Shown: piece after piece, positions 18,047-27,338 of the stretch
Layout: each line of letters opens with the position of its first letter
Numbering within the stretch: position 1 is the first letter of the stretch
Source of the DNA: Sphingomonas sp. 28-63-12
GTDB taxonomy: Bacteria; Pseudomonadota; Alphaproteobacteria; Sphingomonadales; Sphingomonadaceae
Assembly (NCBI GenBank): GCA_002281535.1
Contig: NCGD01000005.1
Span: forward strand, 130,249 to 194,248
Reading direction: 5' to 3'
DNA: 64,000 bases
Notes under the pieces: generated by a model
The model's input: only the letters and a program-made list of their open reading frames with translations
The model's database searches: none
What the model was told of the DNA's origin: nothing
Position numbers and translations under genes: made by a program

Positions 18047-19107
18047 GGCGCGATCGGCACACAAGGGGTGCCGGGCACCCCTTGTTGAACGTCGCTGCAA
18101 AGCCGCGCGGCATCGGCTCTTGTCGCGATCGGCCCGGCCTGCAGCTTGGTCAACGTCCCGCTGGGCACATAATATGGTTTAAGCGGCCCGAGCATGCCAA
18201 CCTTGGCTTGCAATTGCTGCCACAGCCCGCGCGCATTGCCGGCGTCGCGGAACGCGCCGAACTGGACGCGCCAGCCCTTGCCGACCGCTGCCGGCGGTGG
18301 TCCCTCCGATCCACGCTGTGCTGGCGGTTCGATGGCATTGCTAGCCTGCAGCACTGGCACCGGCTTCACCGGGCGCTTGGTCGGTTGCTTCTGCGCGGCA
18401 AGGGCAGGGCGGGTATCGCTGTCGCCGGCATAGGTTGACGCCGGCAGTTCGGTGCCGCGCACACCGCTTGATCCCTGGCCAGCGAGATCCGGCGTGTCGT
18501 GGGGCCGATCGGCTGCCGCTTCATATTGACGCGCCAGGGCGATGCCCTGCTGCCGGACATCGCTGGGGATATATTGATCCATCTGCGCGAGCGTCTGCGC
18601 GCCCTGCGGCAGTCCCGATGCGGCCGATCGGGTCAATAGCGCATAGGCGCGGACCCAATCCTTCTTCACGCTATCGCCATTGAACAGCATCGTACCGAGC
18701 ACCAGTTGCGCGCGGGGCTCGCTGCGAGCCGCCGAGCGTTCCAGCCAGGCGACGGCTTCGGTGCGCTTGTTGTTTTGGAACAGCGTTAGTCCATAGGCAT
18801 CTTCGGCCTGAATATGCCCTTGCATTGCTGCCTTGCGATACCATTCTTCGGCCAGGGCAAGATCGACCGGCACGCCGCGTCCCAATTTATAGGCCTGGCC
18901 AAGGTTGAATTGGGCATCGGCATCGCCGGCAATGGCGAGCGGACGCCAGCTTTCGACAGCCTTTTTATATTCGCCACGGCTCCAGGCATCGACACCGGCC
19001 TTTACATCGGCGCTGGCCGGGAGGCTCGCGGCCATTGCTAGGAGACCAGCCGCTATCAGAAAGCCCCGCGCCACTGCCGGCCTTTCGATCTTGTCTCGCT
19101 TGATCAT
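18043..19107 (-). CDS. Exported Sel1-repeat protein with C-terminal SPOR domain
   Basis: A 354-residue protein: signal peptide (cleavage near ASA-DVKAG), several Sel1-like repeats (about 35-170; AQFNLGQAYKLGRGV and AQLVLGTMLFNGD units), a low-complexity linker, and a SPOR domain from about 275 (WRVQFGAFRDAGNARGLWQQL). SPOR domains bind denuded septal peptidoglycan, so it probably acts in the periplasm at division sites. It is divergent from the ParA operon, whose last gene also has a SPOR domain. Confidence 0.85.
   Translation of the reverse strand: MIKRDKIERPAVARGFLIAAGLLAMAASLPASADVKAGVDAWSRGEYKKAVESWRPLAIAGDADAQFNLGQAYKLGRGVPVDLALAEEWYRKAAMQGHIQAEDAYGLTLFQNNKRTEAVAWLERSAARSEPRAQLVLGTMLFNGDSVKKDWVRAYALLTRSAASGLPQGAQTLAQMDQYIPSDVRQQGIALARQYEAAADRPHDTPDLAGQGSSGVRGTELPASTYAGDSDTRPALAAQKQPTKRPVKPVPVLQASNAIEPPAQRGSEGPPPAAVGKGWRVQFGAFRDAGNARGLWQQLQAKVGMLGPLKPYYVPSGTLTKLQAGPIATRADAARLCSDVQQGVPGTPCVPIAP
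18061..18085. repeat. Perfect 12-bp inverted repeat at the serB / Sel1-SPOR convergence
   Basis: ACAAGGGGTGCC, one G, then GGCACCCCTTGT: a perfect 12-bp repeat with a one-base centre. It lies just past the serB stop and inside the last codons of the SPOR gene. It has no T run on either side, so it may act as a weak or Rho-assisted stop for serB. Its presence inside coding sequence limits the SPOR C-terminus (VPGTPCVP). Confidence 0.6.
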
Positions 19108-19303
19108 GTCCGCTTCATCCCACTACCCCGGGTCGTAATAAGCCCCTTTAGGCAAAAATTGGGAAATATTTGGTTAGCCATCTGTCCCGACGGGGATCAA
19201 TTCCGGTCGGGCCCGGCGTTCGCGTGCCATGCCGCCATGTTTACCACTTCTTATCACTCGGCGTGGCATTTTCCTGGTCGAAACAGGTAAGACCGGGGAA
19301 ATA
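19108..19303. promoter_or_regulatory. Divergent promoter region, Sel1-SPOR / ParA operon
   Basis: 196 bases between two SPOR-associated transcription units. The stretch is locally A/T-rich around 19150-19175 (GCAAAAATTGGGAAATATTTGG), where promoters are plausible. GGGGAA lies upstream of the ParA ATG. No operator is identified. Confidence 0.4.
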
Positions 19304-20017
19304 ATGCGCGTTCTCGCGATGGCTTCTCAAAAAGGTGGTTCGGGAAAAACCACATTATCAGGGCATCTGGCCGTGCAGGCACAGCGCTCTGGCGGTGGCC
19401 CCGTGGTGCTGATCGATATCGATCCGCAAGGCTCGCTGTCGGACTGGTGGAACGAACGCGAAAGCGAATTCCCGGCCTTTGCCCAAACCACTGTCGCGCG
19501 GCTGGCCGCCGATCTTGAGGTGCTTCGGCAGCAGGGCTTTCGCCTGGCAATGATCGATACGCCGCCTGCGATCACCATGGCGATCCAGAGCGTGATTGCG
19601 GTCGCCGAATTGATCGTAATTCCGACACGGCCGTCACCGCATGATCTGCGTGCCGTCGGGGCCACGGTTGATCTGTGCGATCGCGCCGGCAAGCCGCTGA
19701 TCTTCGTTGTCAATGGCGCTACGCCCAAGGCCAAGATTACCAGTGAAGCAGCAGTCGCGCTCTCCCAGCACGGCACCGTCGCGCCGATTACGGTGCATCA
19801 CCGGACTGATTTTGCGGCATCGATGATCGACGGCCGCACCGTAATGGAAGTCGACCCCAAGGGGCGTTCGGCTGCCGAAATCGAGCAGCTTTGGGGCTAT
19901 ATCGCGGACCGACTTGAAAAGAATTTCCGACGGACCGTTTTCTCCGCGCCGCAAGCGCAGGGTGGCTTCTCGCCCAATCGCCAGATGGGTGGCTTCGGCC
20001 GCCGGGTCGTGAGCTGA
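19304..20017 (+). CDS. ParA family ATPase
   Basis: A 237-residue deviant-Walker ATPase: KGGSGKTTLSGHLAV at about 10-24, DIDPQGS as switch region, IDTPPA as Walker B. Such proteins position plasmids, chromosomes or membrane complexes by dynamic DNA binding. It is not next to a parB-like gene or oriC, so it is probably an orphan ParA that places another cargo. ATG 19304 (MRVLAMASQ) fits the family; the tail after residue 210 is Gly/Phe-rich. First gene of a three-gene operon. Confidence 0.88.
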   Translation: MRVLAMASQKGGSGKTTLSGHLAVQAQRSGGGPVVLIDIDPQGSLSDWWNERESEFPAFAQTTVARLAADLEVLRQQGFRLAMIDTPPAITMAIQSVIAVAELIVIPTRPSPHDLRAVGATVDLCDRAGKPLIFVVNGATPKAKITSEAAVALSQHGTVAPITVHHRTDFAASMIDGRTVMEVDPKGRSAAEIEQLWGYIADRLEKNFRRTVFSAPQAQGGFSPNRQMGGFGRRVVS

Positions 20018-20027
20018 GGTGATGGCG

Positions 20028-20597
20028 ATGATGGGTCAACCAAAGCCATTTGCATCGCTGTCGTCGGGCTTGCTGGCGCGCAAGGGTCAGGCCAAGCCGG
20101 CTATGCGGCCACAGGGATTTTCGGGCTTTGGCGCGATTTCGGACGCGATCGATGATCTCGGCTGGAACGATATGGGGCATAATGACAGCCAGCCCGGTCC
20201 CGCGCCGGTCGAGCAGGTTCCACTGCCCCCGGTGTTGCGACAGCGCGAAGCACTGGCAACCGAGCTGGAAGTCGCCGGTCCCGATCCGCTGCCGGTACCG
20301 ATGGCTTCAGTCCAGCCCGTCGCACCGATCGAGCCGCGCCTGACGCGCAAGCGCACGCCAAAGCGGCGCGGTGACGGCAATGGTGACGCCGGTGGGCGCG
20401 CCAAGTCAGCCTTTACGCTGCGCCTCAATGCCGATCGCCATCTGCGATTGCGGCTGGCGAGTGCGCTGCATCATCGCTCGGCCCAGCAACTGGTGACCGA
20501 AGCGCTGGATAGTTTTTTGAAGACGCTGCCCGAGGTGGAAGCGATGGCCAACCGGCTGTCGCCTGGGGCGGATATTGACCTTGGCGATGGGGGCTGA
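20028..20597 (+). CDS. Basic protein of unknown function, possible ParA partner
   Basis: A 189-residue protein. The N-terminal half is low-complexity Pro/Gly-rich. A basic stretch RLTRKRTPKRRGDG (about 105-118) is followed by a compact C-terminal domain (SAFTLRLNADRHLRLRLASA, RSAQQLVTEALDSFL) that looks like a ribbon-helix-helix DNA-binding fold. Tight spacing after ParA suggests a DNA-binding or adaptor partner. Four possible starts (20019, 20022, 20028, 20031) lie close together; 20028 has the best spacing to GAGG. Confidence 0.7.
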   Translation: MMGQPKPFASLSSGLLARKGQAKPAMRPQGFSGFGAISDAIDDLGWNDMGHNDSQPGPAPVEQVPLPPVLRQREALATELEVAGPDPLPVPMASVQPVAPIEPRLTRKRTPKRRGDGNGDAGGRAKSAFTLRLNADRHLRLRLASALHHRSAQQLVTEALDSFLKTLPEVEAMANRLSPGADIDLGDGG

Positions 20598-20601
20598 TGC
20601 G

Positions 20602-21978
20602 ATGACGAGCCGAACACTAGCAACGCTGGGGCTGTCTGCCCTGATCATCGGCGGTGGCGTGGTGGGCACTGCGGTGACGACCGGCAGTATCGCCGTGGCC
20701 AGCGCGCTGAGCGCCAAGGGGCTTAAGCAGGCCGCCAGCGATGCTGCAAAGGGGCAAAAGGCGTTAGCCGACGGCAAAATCGCCGCGGCGATCGGCTATG
20801 CCGAGCGTGCCGTGCAGTTCAGTCCGCAGGACTCAAGCTATCGTGCGCTGCTGGGCAATGCCTATCTGAAGGCCGGGCGTTTTGCGTCTGCCCGCGATGC
20901 ATTTACCGATTCGCTGTCGTTGTCGCCCGCCGATGCGGCGACCGCGCTCAGTCTGGCGCTCGCGCAGACGGCGACAGGTGACTGGGCGTCGGCGCGCAAG
21001 ACGCTGGACGACCATGCCGATATGATCCCGGTCGCCGATCGCGGCCTTGCGCTGGCGCTGGCCGGCGATCCAGCAACTGCTGTCGAGGTGTTGACACAGG
21101 CCGCGCGGGGGCCGGCCGCCGATGCCAAGACCCGTCAGAACTTGGCTCTGGCGCTGGCGCTGGCCGGTCGCTGGAACGAGGCCAAGTCAGTCGCTCAACT
21201 CGACGTCGCCGCCGACGAAGTCGATCTACGGCTTCAGCAATGGGCGAGCTTCGCGCATCCCCGGGCAGCGTCAGATCAGGTTGCCAGCCTGCTGGGCGTT
21301 AAGGCGATTGAAGATCAGGGCCAGCCAATGGCGCTCGCCCTCAATGCGCAGGTTGCCGCACAACCACAAATGGCCAGTGCCGTGGACGCCTTCATGCCTG
21401 GCCAGCCGGGCGAACCAGTTGCACAGCCAGCGGCGGCCGAGATTGCCGCCGCTGCGCTGATGTCCGAGCCAGCCCCCGCGCCGGCGATGGATATAGCCGC
21501 CGTCGCGCCGCGCCCGACCGTTGTATTTGGAGAGCGCCACGCTGTCGTCCAGGCGCTGCCGGCCAATTACACGCCCTATGCAGCAACGCATCAGGCAAAG
21601 ATATCCTATGCGGCGACCCGGACTCTCGCGATGATGGCGGCTCCGCAGCCAGCAAAGCTGGTCGCGACGGCCGAGAGGAGCAAGGGGGCTTACTTCGTCC
21701 AGGTCGGAGCGTTTCCAAATGCTGCTGTTGCGCATGATGGCTGGACGCGCGCCGTTCGTCGCTATCCAGAATTGGCGCGCCAGACTCCGTCGGGCATGGC
21801 GGTAAAAACCGCTGCGGGCAGTTTTTACCGCGTGTCGATTGGCGGATTTGCGCGCGCTGACGCAGTAACGTTGTGCAGCGCCTATCGCGCGCAAGGCGGC
21901 AACTGCTTTGTCCGCGTAAGCGCAGGCGATCAGGTCGCGCACTGGGTTCAGACAGCACGGCAGCTCGCCGCGCGCTGA
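20602..21978 (+). CDS. Membrane-anchored TPR protein with C-terminal SPOR domain
   Basis: A 458-residue protein. One N-terminal transmembrane segment (LGLSALIIGGGVVGTAVTTG) anchors it; tetratricopeptide repeats follow (about 45-200), then an Ala/Pro-rich linker and a SPOR domain from about 365 (AYFVQVGAFPNAAVAHDGW, then GSFYRVSIGGFARADAVTLC). The design is a periplasmic septum-binding protein with protein-protein repeats. The preferred start is ATG 20602; ATG 20587 overlaps the upstream gene. Its stop abuts the stop of the convergent pyrC homologue. Confidence 0.85.
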   Translation: MTSRTLATLGLSALIIGGGVVGTAVTTGSIAVASALSAKGLKQAASDAAKGQKALADGKIAAAIGYAERAVQFSPQDSSYRALLGNAYLKAGRFASARDAFTDSLSLSPADAATALSLALAQTATGDWASARKTLDDHADMIPVADRGLALALAGDPATAVEVLTQAARGPAADAKTRQNLALALALAGRWNEAKSVAQLDVAADEVDLRLQQWASFAHPRAASDQVASLLGVKAIEDQGQPMALALNAQVAAQPQMASAVDAFMPGQPGEPVAQPAAAEIAAAALMSEPAPAPAMDIAAVAPRPTVVFGERHAVVQALPANYTPYAATHQAKISYAATRTLAMMAAPQPAKLVATAERSKGAYFVQVGAFPNAAVAHDGWTRAVRRYPELARQTPSGMAVKTAAGSFYRVSIGGFARADAVTLCSAYRAQGGNCFVRVSAGDQVAHWVQTARQLAAR

Positions 21979-23199
21979 TCAGCGCAATCGCGTTCCGCCC
22001 TTGAAGAGCTGCACGGCCCTGCCCTGAACGGGCAAGCCGTCAAACGGGGTGTTGCCGGCACGGCCAATTAATGTTTCGGCGCTGACCTGCCATGGTGTGT
22101 CGCTATTGATCACCACCAAATCGGCCGGCATCCCGGGCGCAAGCACACCGGCACTGACGCCGAGCAATCGGGCCGGATTGCCGGCGAGCAGGGCAAACAG
22201 GCGCGCAAGCGTGAGATACTCGTCGCGAACGAGGCCCAGGCCGAGCGCCAGTAGCGTTTCAGCCCCGGCCATGCCGGGGGCGGAATCGGCAAAGGGTAGC
22301 CGCTTTTCCTCGGGGCCGCGCGGATCATGGCCCGATGCCAGCACATCGATCGTCCCGTCGGCCAGCGCTGCCAAGGCCGCCTGACGATCCGCTTCCCCAC
22401 GCAACGGCGGCGAGAGATGCGCAAAACTGCGAAAATCGGTCATCGCGATATCCGAAAGCATCAGATGGGCAGGGGTGATCCCGCACGTCACGGCAACGCC
22501 GCGCGCCTTGGCTGCACGGATCAGCGCAAAGCCCGTGGCCGTCGTTACCTGACGGAAATGCAGCCTCGCGCCTGTTTCCTCGGCGAGCATCAGGTCTCGG
22601 GCGATCGCCAACGCCTCGGCAATGGCCGGCGCCGCAGGCAGGCCGAGGCGGGTCGCTGTCTCACCCTCGGTCGCCACAGCTCCCGCTGCCAGCCCGCCAT
22701 CCTCGGCATGGGCGATAACGACCAGGCCGAGATCATGAGCATAGCCGAGCACCTTGCGCATCACCCCGGCATCGGCAATCCAGCCCCGCCCGGTGCCGAC
22801 CGCGCGCGCGCCCGCATCGCGATTGATTGCCATTTCGGCGAGATCTTTGCCGGCCAGTGCCTTGGTTGCTGCTGCGATTGGGTGGATCCACAGCCCGGGC
22901 CGGCCGATCAATGCTGATCGCTGGACGATGCCGGGATCGTCCAGCACCGGCGCTTGATCAGGCATCAGGCCGATGCGAACAATGCCGCCTGCGTGACAGG
23001 CAGCCATGTCGACTGCGAACACCCCCAGGTCGATTATCGCTGGTGCCAGCAATTCACCGCCAAGGTCGATTGTCTCGACATCACCCGGCAGGTCCACCGT
23101 CCCGACCGCGGCGATCAAACCGTTGCGCACCAGCAGGGCGCCAGGCCGGGTTTCATTTGCCAGAACCAGCCGCGCGTTGGTGAAGGCAAGTGTGGTCAT
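21979..23199 (-). CDS. Dihydroorotase homologue lacking the metal site (PyrC-prime/PyrX type)
   Basis: A 406-residue amidohydrolase-fold protein directly after pyrB (ATGA overlap). Active type I dihydroorotases have D-x-H-x-H after the first strands; here residues 57-64 read DLGVFAVD, with no histidines. The later ATDHAPH segment is [11 protein letters not shown], and the LHFxH position is HFRQ. The fold is otherwise complete. In pseudomonads such an inactive partner is needed to assemble aspartate carbamoyltransferase, and the pairing here suggests the same. A catalytic pyrC should exist elsewhere. Confidence 0.85.
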   Translation of the reverse strand: MTTLAFTNARLVLANETRPGALLVRNGLIAAVGTVDLPGDVETIDLGGELLAPAIIDLGVFAVDMAACHAGGIVRIGLMPDQAPVLDDPGIVQRSALIGRPGLWIHPIAAATKALAGKDLAEMAINRDAGARAVGTGRGWIADAGVMRKVLGYAHDLGLVVIAHAEDGGLAAGAVATEGETATRLGLPAAPAIAEALAIARDLMLAEETGARLHFRQVTTATGFALIRAAKARGVAVTCGITPAHLMLSDIAMTDFRSFAHLSPPLRGEADRQAALAALADGTIDVLASGHDPRGPEEKRLPFADSAPGMAGAETLLALGLGLVRDEYLTLARLFALLAGNPARLLGVSAGVLAPGMPADLVVINSDTPWQVSAETLIGRAGNTPFDGLPVQGRAVQLFKGGTRLR

Positions 23200-24185
23200 G
23201 CCCAGCCCTCAACGCCACGAGCGCGCCGCGTCAGTACGTCGAGACAGGCCATCCGCACCGCCACGCCCATTTCAACCTGTTCGGTAATTGCTGATCGTTC
23301 GGGATGATCGGCAACGGCCGAGCTGATTTCCACACCGCGGTTCATCGGCCCCGGGTGCATGACCAGCGCATCAGGTCGGGCCCGCTTCAGGCGTTCGGTG
23401 TTGAGCCCGTAGCGAAGGTGAAATTCGCGCGTGGACGGGATGAAGCCGCCATCCATCCGTTCATTCTGCAGGCGCAGCATCATCACGACATCGGCGCCCT
23501 CCAGCGCGGCGTCGAAATCGGTAAAGGGCGTTACCCCCATGCGCTCGATCCCGACCGGCATCAGTGTCGACGGGGCGACAACGCGGACTTCGGCAGCGAG
23601 CGCGGTAAGCGCCAGAATATTGGAGCGTGCCACCCGGCTGTGCATCACATCGCCGCAAATCACCACGCGTTGCCCGGCAATAGATCCGCGCCGCCGGCGG
23701 ATCGTCAGCGCATCGAGCAGGGCCTGGGTCGGGTGTTCGTGCCAGCCATCGCCGGCATTGAGCACCGGGCAATCGACCTTGCTGGCGATCAGCTTGACCG
23801 CGCCGGAGCTCTGATGGCGGATGACCAGCATATCGGCGCGCATCGCGTTGAGCGTGACGGCGGTGTCGATCAGTGTTTCGCCCTTTTTCACGCTCGATTG
23901 GGCGGCATGCATGTTGACGACATCGGCGCCCATCCGCTTGCCGGCGATTTCGAACGACAGCAGCGTCCGCGTGCTGTTTTCAAAAAAGGCATTGATCAGC
24001 GTTAGACCCTCGAGCCGCTTTTCGCTCTTGGCGCGGCTACGATTGACGGCGATCCATTGCTCGGATTCGTCGAGCAGGAAGGTGATTTCATGCGGCTGGA
24101 GTCCGTCGATCCCGGTCAGGTCCCGGTGCGGGAAGACGGCGCGTCCCGGGATCTGCGATGCGGGGCGGTGATCGGTCGGTTGCAT
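23196..24185 (-). CDS. pyrB: Aspartate carbamoyltransferase, catalytic chain
   Basis: Joins carbamoyl phosphate and aspartate in pyrimidine synthesis. The product is 329 aa. The carbamoyl-phosphate site is [13 protein letters not shown], then [10 protein letters not shown] and [11 protein letters not shown] near the C-terminus. No regulatory pyrI is present. The downstream dihydroorotase-like gene overlaps by ATGA, as in the noncatalytic-dihydroorotase type of complex. Confidence 0.95.
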   Translation of the reverse strand: MQPTDHRPASQIPGRAVFPHRDLTGIDGLQPHEITFLLDESEQWIAVNRSRAKSEKRLEGLTLINAFFENSTRTLLSFEIAGKRMGADVVNMHAAQSSVKKGETLIDTAVTLNAMRADMLVIRHQSSGAVKLIASKVDCPVLNAGDGWHEHPTQALLDALTIRRRRGSIAGQRVVICGDVMHSRVARSNILALTALAAEVRVVAPSTLMPVGIERMGVTPFTDFDAALEGADVVMMLRLQNERMDGGFIPSTREFHLRYGLNTERLKRARPDALVMHPGPMNRGVEISSAVADHPERSAITEQVEMGVAVRMACLDVLTRRARGVEGWA

Positions 24186-24232
24186 TAAAGTGGCGCGGTA
24201 GCGGGGCTGGGGGCAGGGCGCAAGTCGAGTGC

Positions 24233-24862
24233 TCAGGCCGTACCGAAATCACCCTCGGCATCCATCACGTGCAATATCCCGTCGGCGATGGCGAAATAGG
24301 CGCCATGCAAGTGGAGGGTGCCTGCGGCCTCGCGTTCGGGAATACAGGGAAATGTACGCAAATTGGCGATGCTGACGCGCACGGTTTCGAGTTCGAGCGC
24401 ATGGACCGCCTCAGGACCGTTTCCAAATTCTGCCACGATCTTGTCGCGGGCGTCATCGAGCAAATCGATCCAGTGATCGATAAAGCCGCCTTCGCCCGGT
24501 GGCTTGCCGGCAAAAGCCTGAGTAATCGCCGCATTGACGCCGCCGCAAGAGCCATGGCCCATGACGACGATCTCCGACACTTCAAGCTGGGTCACCGCAA
24601 ATTCCAGGGCCGCGGAGACGCCGTGGCGCTTACCATCAAGCTCGAACGGCGGGACAAGATTGGCGACATTGCGCACCACGAAGATTTCGCCGGGGGACGT
24701 GTCAAAGATCTGCGCCGGGTCCACCCGGCTGTCCGAACAGGCGATCACCATCACTTTGGGGCTCTGGCCCTCACGCAATTCGGCCCAGCGGCCGCGCTGT
24801 TGTGCATAGCCCGTCTCACGAAAACGTCGATAGCCGCCAAGGAGTTCGCCGAAATCAGTCAC
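24233..24862 (-). CDS. can: Beta-class carbonic anhydrase
   Basis: Interconverts CO2 and bicarbonate and supplies bicarbonate to carboxylases. The product is 209 aa starting at GTG 24862, preceded by GGAAGGAA. Zinc ligands are Cys42 with Asp44 (ACSDSRVDP), His103 and Cys106 (GHGSCGGV). It lies 47 bases upstream of pyrB on the same strand and may be cotranscribed with pyrB, whose pathway uses bicarbonate through carbamoyl phosphate. Confidence 0.93.
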   Translation of the reverse strand: MTDFGELLGGYRRFRETGYAQQRGRWAELREGQSPKVMVIACSDSRVDPAQIFDTSPGEIFVVRNVANLVPPFELDGKRHGVSAALEFAVTQLEVSEIVVMGHGSCGGVNAAITQAFAGKPPGEGGFIDHWIDLLDDARDKIVAEFGNGPEAVHALELETVRVSIANLRTFPCIPEREAAGTLHLHGAYFAIADGILHVMDAEGDFGTA

Positions 24863-24927
24863 GCTGTTCCTTCCCTCGATCGAACAAAGGGTGGCAAGCC
24901 CGCCCATCAATCGCTATCTCGCGGTCC

Positions 24928-25848
24928 ATGAACGAAATGTCACCGCTCGCCAAGCCGGAGCGCCAGCGCAAGCCAGACTGGATCAGGGTCAAAGCCCCAA
25001 CCAGCATCGGCTTTGCCGAAACAAAGGCGATGATGCGCCGGCTGAACCTCAACACCGTGTGTGAGGAGGCGGCCTGCCCCAATATCGGCGAGTGCTGGAC
25101 CAAGAAGCACGCAACGGTGATGATCCTGGGAGACACCTGCACGCGCGCCTGCGCTTTCTGCAATGTGAAGACTGGCATGCCGCGCGCTGTCGATGCGCTT
25201 GAGCCGCAGCACACGGCCGATGCCGCTGCCGAGCTCGGCCTTGAACATATCGTCATTACCTCGGTCGACCGTGATGACCTGCCGGATGGCGGCGCGAGCC
25301 AATTCGTCAAGGTGATCCAGGCGCTGCGCCGCACCACACCCAAAACGACGATTGAAATCCTGACGCCCGATTTCCGCAACAAAGCCCAGGCCGCAATCGA
25401 ATCGATCGTCGAGGCCGGGCCCGATGTCTATAATCACAATCTCGAAACGGTGCCGCGGCTGTACCCGACGATCCGGCCCGGTGCGCGCTATTACGCGTCG
25501 CTGCGCCTGCTGGAGAGCGTGAAGCGACATGATCCGTCGATCTTCACCAAATCGGGCGTGATGCTCGGGCTGGGTGAAGAACGGCTGGAGGTGCATCAGG
25601 TAATGGACGATATGCGATCGGCCGATATCGATTTCCTGACCATGGGCCAGTATCTGCAGCCGACGCCTCGCCACGCCAAAGTGATCGATTTCGTGACCCC
25701 GGCCGGCTTCGATGCCTTTGCGGCGATTGCGCGGGCCAAGGGCTTTTTGCTGGTGGCCAGCTCACCACTGACGCGGTCCAGCTATCACGCCGGTGATGAT
25801 TTTGCCCGGTTGCGCGCCGCCCGAGAGGCGCACCTCGCGCGCGCCTGA
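24928..25848 (+). CDS. lipA: Lipoyl synthase
   Basis: Radical-SAM enzyme that inserts two sulfurs into protein-bound octanoyl groups. The product is 306 aa. The auxiliary cluster cysteines are Cys45, Cys50 and Cys56 ([12 protein letters not shown]), and the radical-SAM motif is Cys71, Cys75, Cys78 (CTRACAFC). RSSYHAGD is the conserved C-terminus. ATG 24928 is used; ATG 24937 is possible. The next gene starts in the lipA stop region. Confidence 0.96.
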   Translation: MNEMSPLAKPERQRKPDWIRVKAPTSIGFAETKAMMRRLNLNTVCEEAACPNIGECWTKKHATVMILGDTCTRACAFCNVKTGMPRAVDALEPQHTADAAAELGLEHIVITSVDRDDLPDGGASQFVKVIQALRRTTPKTTIEILTPDFRNKAQAAIESIVEAGPDVYNHNLETVPRLYPTIRPGARYYASLRLLESVKRHDPSIFTKSGVMLGLGEERLEVHQVMDDMRSADIDFLTMGQYLQPTPRHAKVIDFVTPAGFDAFAAIARAKGFLLVASSPLTRSSYHAGDDFARLRAAREAHLARA

Positions 25849-26327
25849 TGCCTCGCCATACCGAAACCCGCCGACTTCCCTATAGCCCCGAACAAATGTT
25901 CGCGCTGGTTGCCGATGTCGCGTGCTATCCCGAATTTCTGCCCTGGGTATCGGCAATCCGGGTGCGATCGAACAGCGACACGCAGATGATCGCCGACATG
26001 GTCGTTGGCTTCAAGGGATTGCGCGAGACCTTTACCTCAAAGGTCGACAAGCTCGGGCCAGCCAGGATCCATGTCGATTATCTCGACGGACCGCTCAAAT
26101 ATCTGCGGAACGAATGGGGTTTCAGGCCCGATGGCGACACCGGCTGCCTGGTCGATTTCTCGGTCGATTTCGCGTTTAAGAACAGGGTGTTCGAAGTTCT
26201 CGCCGGCCAGGTGTTCGATCGCGCGTTGCGCAAGATGATCGGCGCGTTCGAGGATCGCGCTGCCGTGCTCTACACCGATGTCGGTTCATCGGGCAGCAAC
26301 AGCTCAAGCGCGCATAACGCCGCCTGA
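25848..26327 (+). CDS. Coq10/RatA family START-like protein
   Basis: A 159-residue polyketide-cyclase/START-type protein. ETRRLPYSPEQMFALVADVACYPEFLPWV and the C-terminal VFDRALRKMIGAFEDRA are the family marks. It probably binds ubiquinone or its precursors, as mitochondrial Coq10 does; the E. coli relative was named RatA for a toxin effect. It follows lipA directly, a common alphaproteobacterial order. Its last 58 bases overlap the convergent pncC gene. Confidence 0.9.
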   Translation: MPRHTETRRLPYSPEQMFALVADVACYPEFLPWVSAIRVRSNSDTQMIADMVVGFKGLRETFTSKVDKLGPARIHVDYLDGPLKYLRNEWGFRPDGDTGCLVDFSVDFAFKNRVFEVLAGQVFDRALRKMIGAFEDRAAVLYTDVGSSGSNSSSAHNAA

Positions 26328-26788
26328 AGCCTGATCCCACCGCGGCCCAGATCCCCGAAATCGCGGCGATCGGCCACGACATTGGCGGGATCGCCGCCTT
26401 TTTCGGCACGGGCGAACACGACGGTGCCGACAGGTTTCTTTTCCGTACCGCCATCCGGCCCGGCGACGCCGGTGATCGCAACAGCGACATCAGCGCCGGT
26501 CGCTTCAAGCGCGCCACGCGCCATGCTCCATGCAACCGCGACCGAGACGGCGCCAAAAGTATCGAGCACGTCCTCGCTCACCTTGAGCTGCGCCATCTTG
26601 GCCTCGTTTGCGTAGGTAACGAAACCGGTATGCATGACGGCCGACGAGCCGGGAATTTCGGTAATCGCCGCAGCGACAAGTCCGCCCGTGCAGCTTTCCG
26701 CCACCGTGATCATGCGACCGGCCGCAAGATTGGCAGCCACCACGCGGCGGGCAGCCTCGACGAGCGCTGCGGGCAAGATGCTATCCAT
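26270..26788 (-). CDS. pncC: CinA C-terminal domain protein, nicotinamide-nucleotide amidase
   Basis: A 172-residue stand-alone CinA C-domain. VAESCTGGLVAA carries the catalytic Ser/Thr region, then GFVTYAN, AVAITGVAGPDGG and KPVGTV. It deamidates NMN to NaMN in pyridine nucleotide salvage. ATG 26788 gives the usual domain length. The gene converges on and overlaps the Coq10-like gene. It is one base from the stop of the upstream secreted protein. Confidence 0.9.
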   Translation of the reverse strand: MDSILPAALVEAARRVVAANLAAGRMITVAESCTGGLVAAAITEIPGSSAVMHTGFVTYANEAKMAQLKVSEDVLDTFGAVSVAVAWSMARGALEATGADVAVAITGVAGPDGGTEKKPVGTVVFARAEKGGDPANVVADRRDFGDLGRGGIRLQAALCALELLLPDEPTSV

Positions 26789-26789
26789 A

Positions 26790-27338
26790 TCAGCGCGTTC
26801 CCTGGGGGCAGATCGGCAATCGGGGTTTCTGTCGGTCGCTACGCTTGGCATCGACCAATTGGATGATTGAGACGAATAAGGCAGCGGCATTGCGCGGTGG
26901 TAGCGGCTGGGCAAGCGTGACAATGCGTTCGATTGCCGGGCAATCGCCGGCTTGGATGCCGCGGGTCAGCATCGGCGTGACCAGATTCGCGAGCAATGGC
27001 CGGGCCATGTCGTTATCGAGCATCGAGGCGATATCCGGCCCGGTGATTTTGGCGATGGCGGCGCGCCCGCGGGGCCATGCCGTATCCGCCTCGGCGCGGT
27101 AGCGGTCGATAAAGGCCCCGCTGGTCTGGCGGACAAGCGCCGTTGGCGGCAATGCCGTTGCACAAATGGTGCCCACATTGACAATGAGTTCGGGAATCAC
27201 CGCTGCCACCAGCGCCTCAGCCTCCGGGGACGTCACGCAGGGCAGCGCAACGGTGGCGACGACCGTCTGCGCCGCAGAGGCCGCACTCGCTCCAAGCATC
27301 AGCACCAACGCGGCGGGCAACAGATAGCGTATCGTCAT
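26790..27338 (-). CDS. Exported protein of unknown function
   Basis: A 182-residue protein. The signal peptide MTIRYLLPAALVLMLGASAASA is clear. The mature part has three cysteines (PCVTSPEA, TICATALP, GDCPAIE) and reads as a small helical periplasmic domain. No motif allows a functional call. It starts in the ispDF stop (ATGA-type overlap at 27338) and is followed by pncC, so the three form one transcription unit. Confidence 0.75.
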   Translation of the reverse strand: MTIRYLLPAALVLMLGASAASAAQTVVATVALPCVTSPEAEALVAAVIPELIVNVGTICATALPPTALVRQTSGAFIDRYRAEADTAWPRGRAAIAKITGPDIASMLDNDMARPLLANLVTPMLTRGIQAGDCPAIERIVTLAQPLPPRNAAALFVSIIQLVDAKRSDRQKPRLPICPQGTR

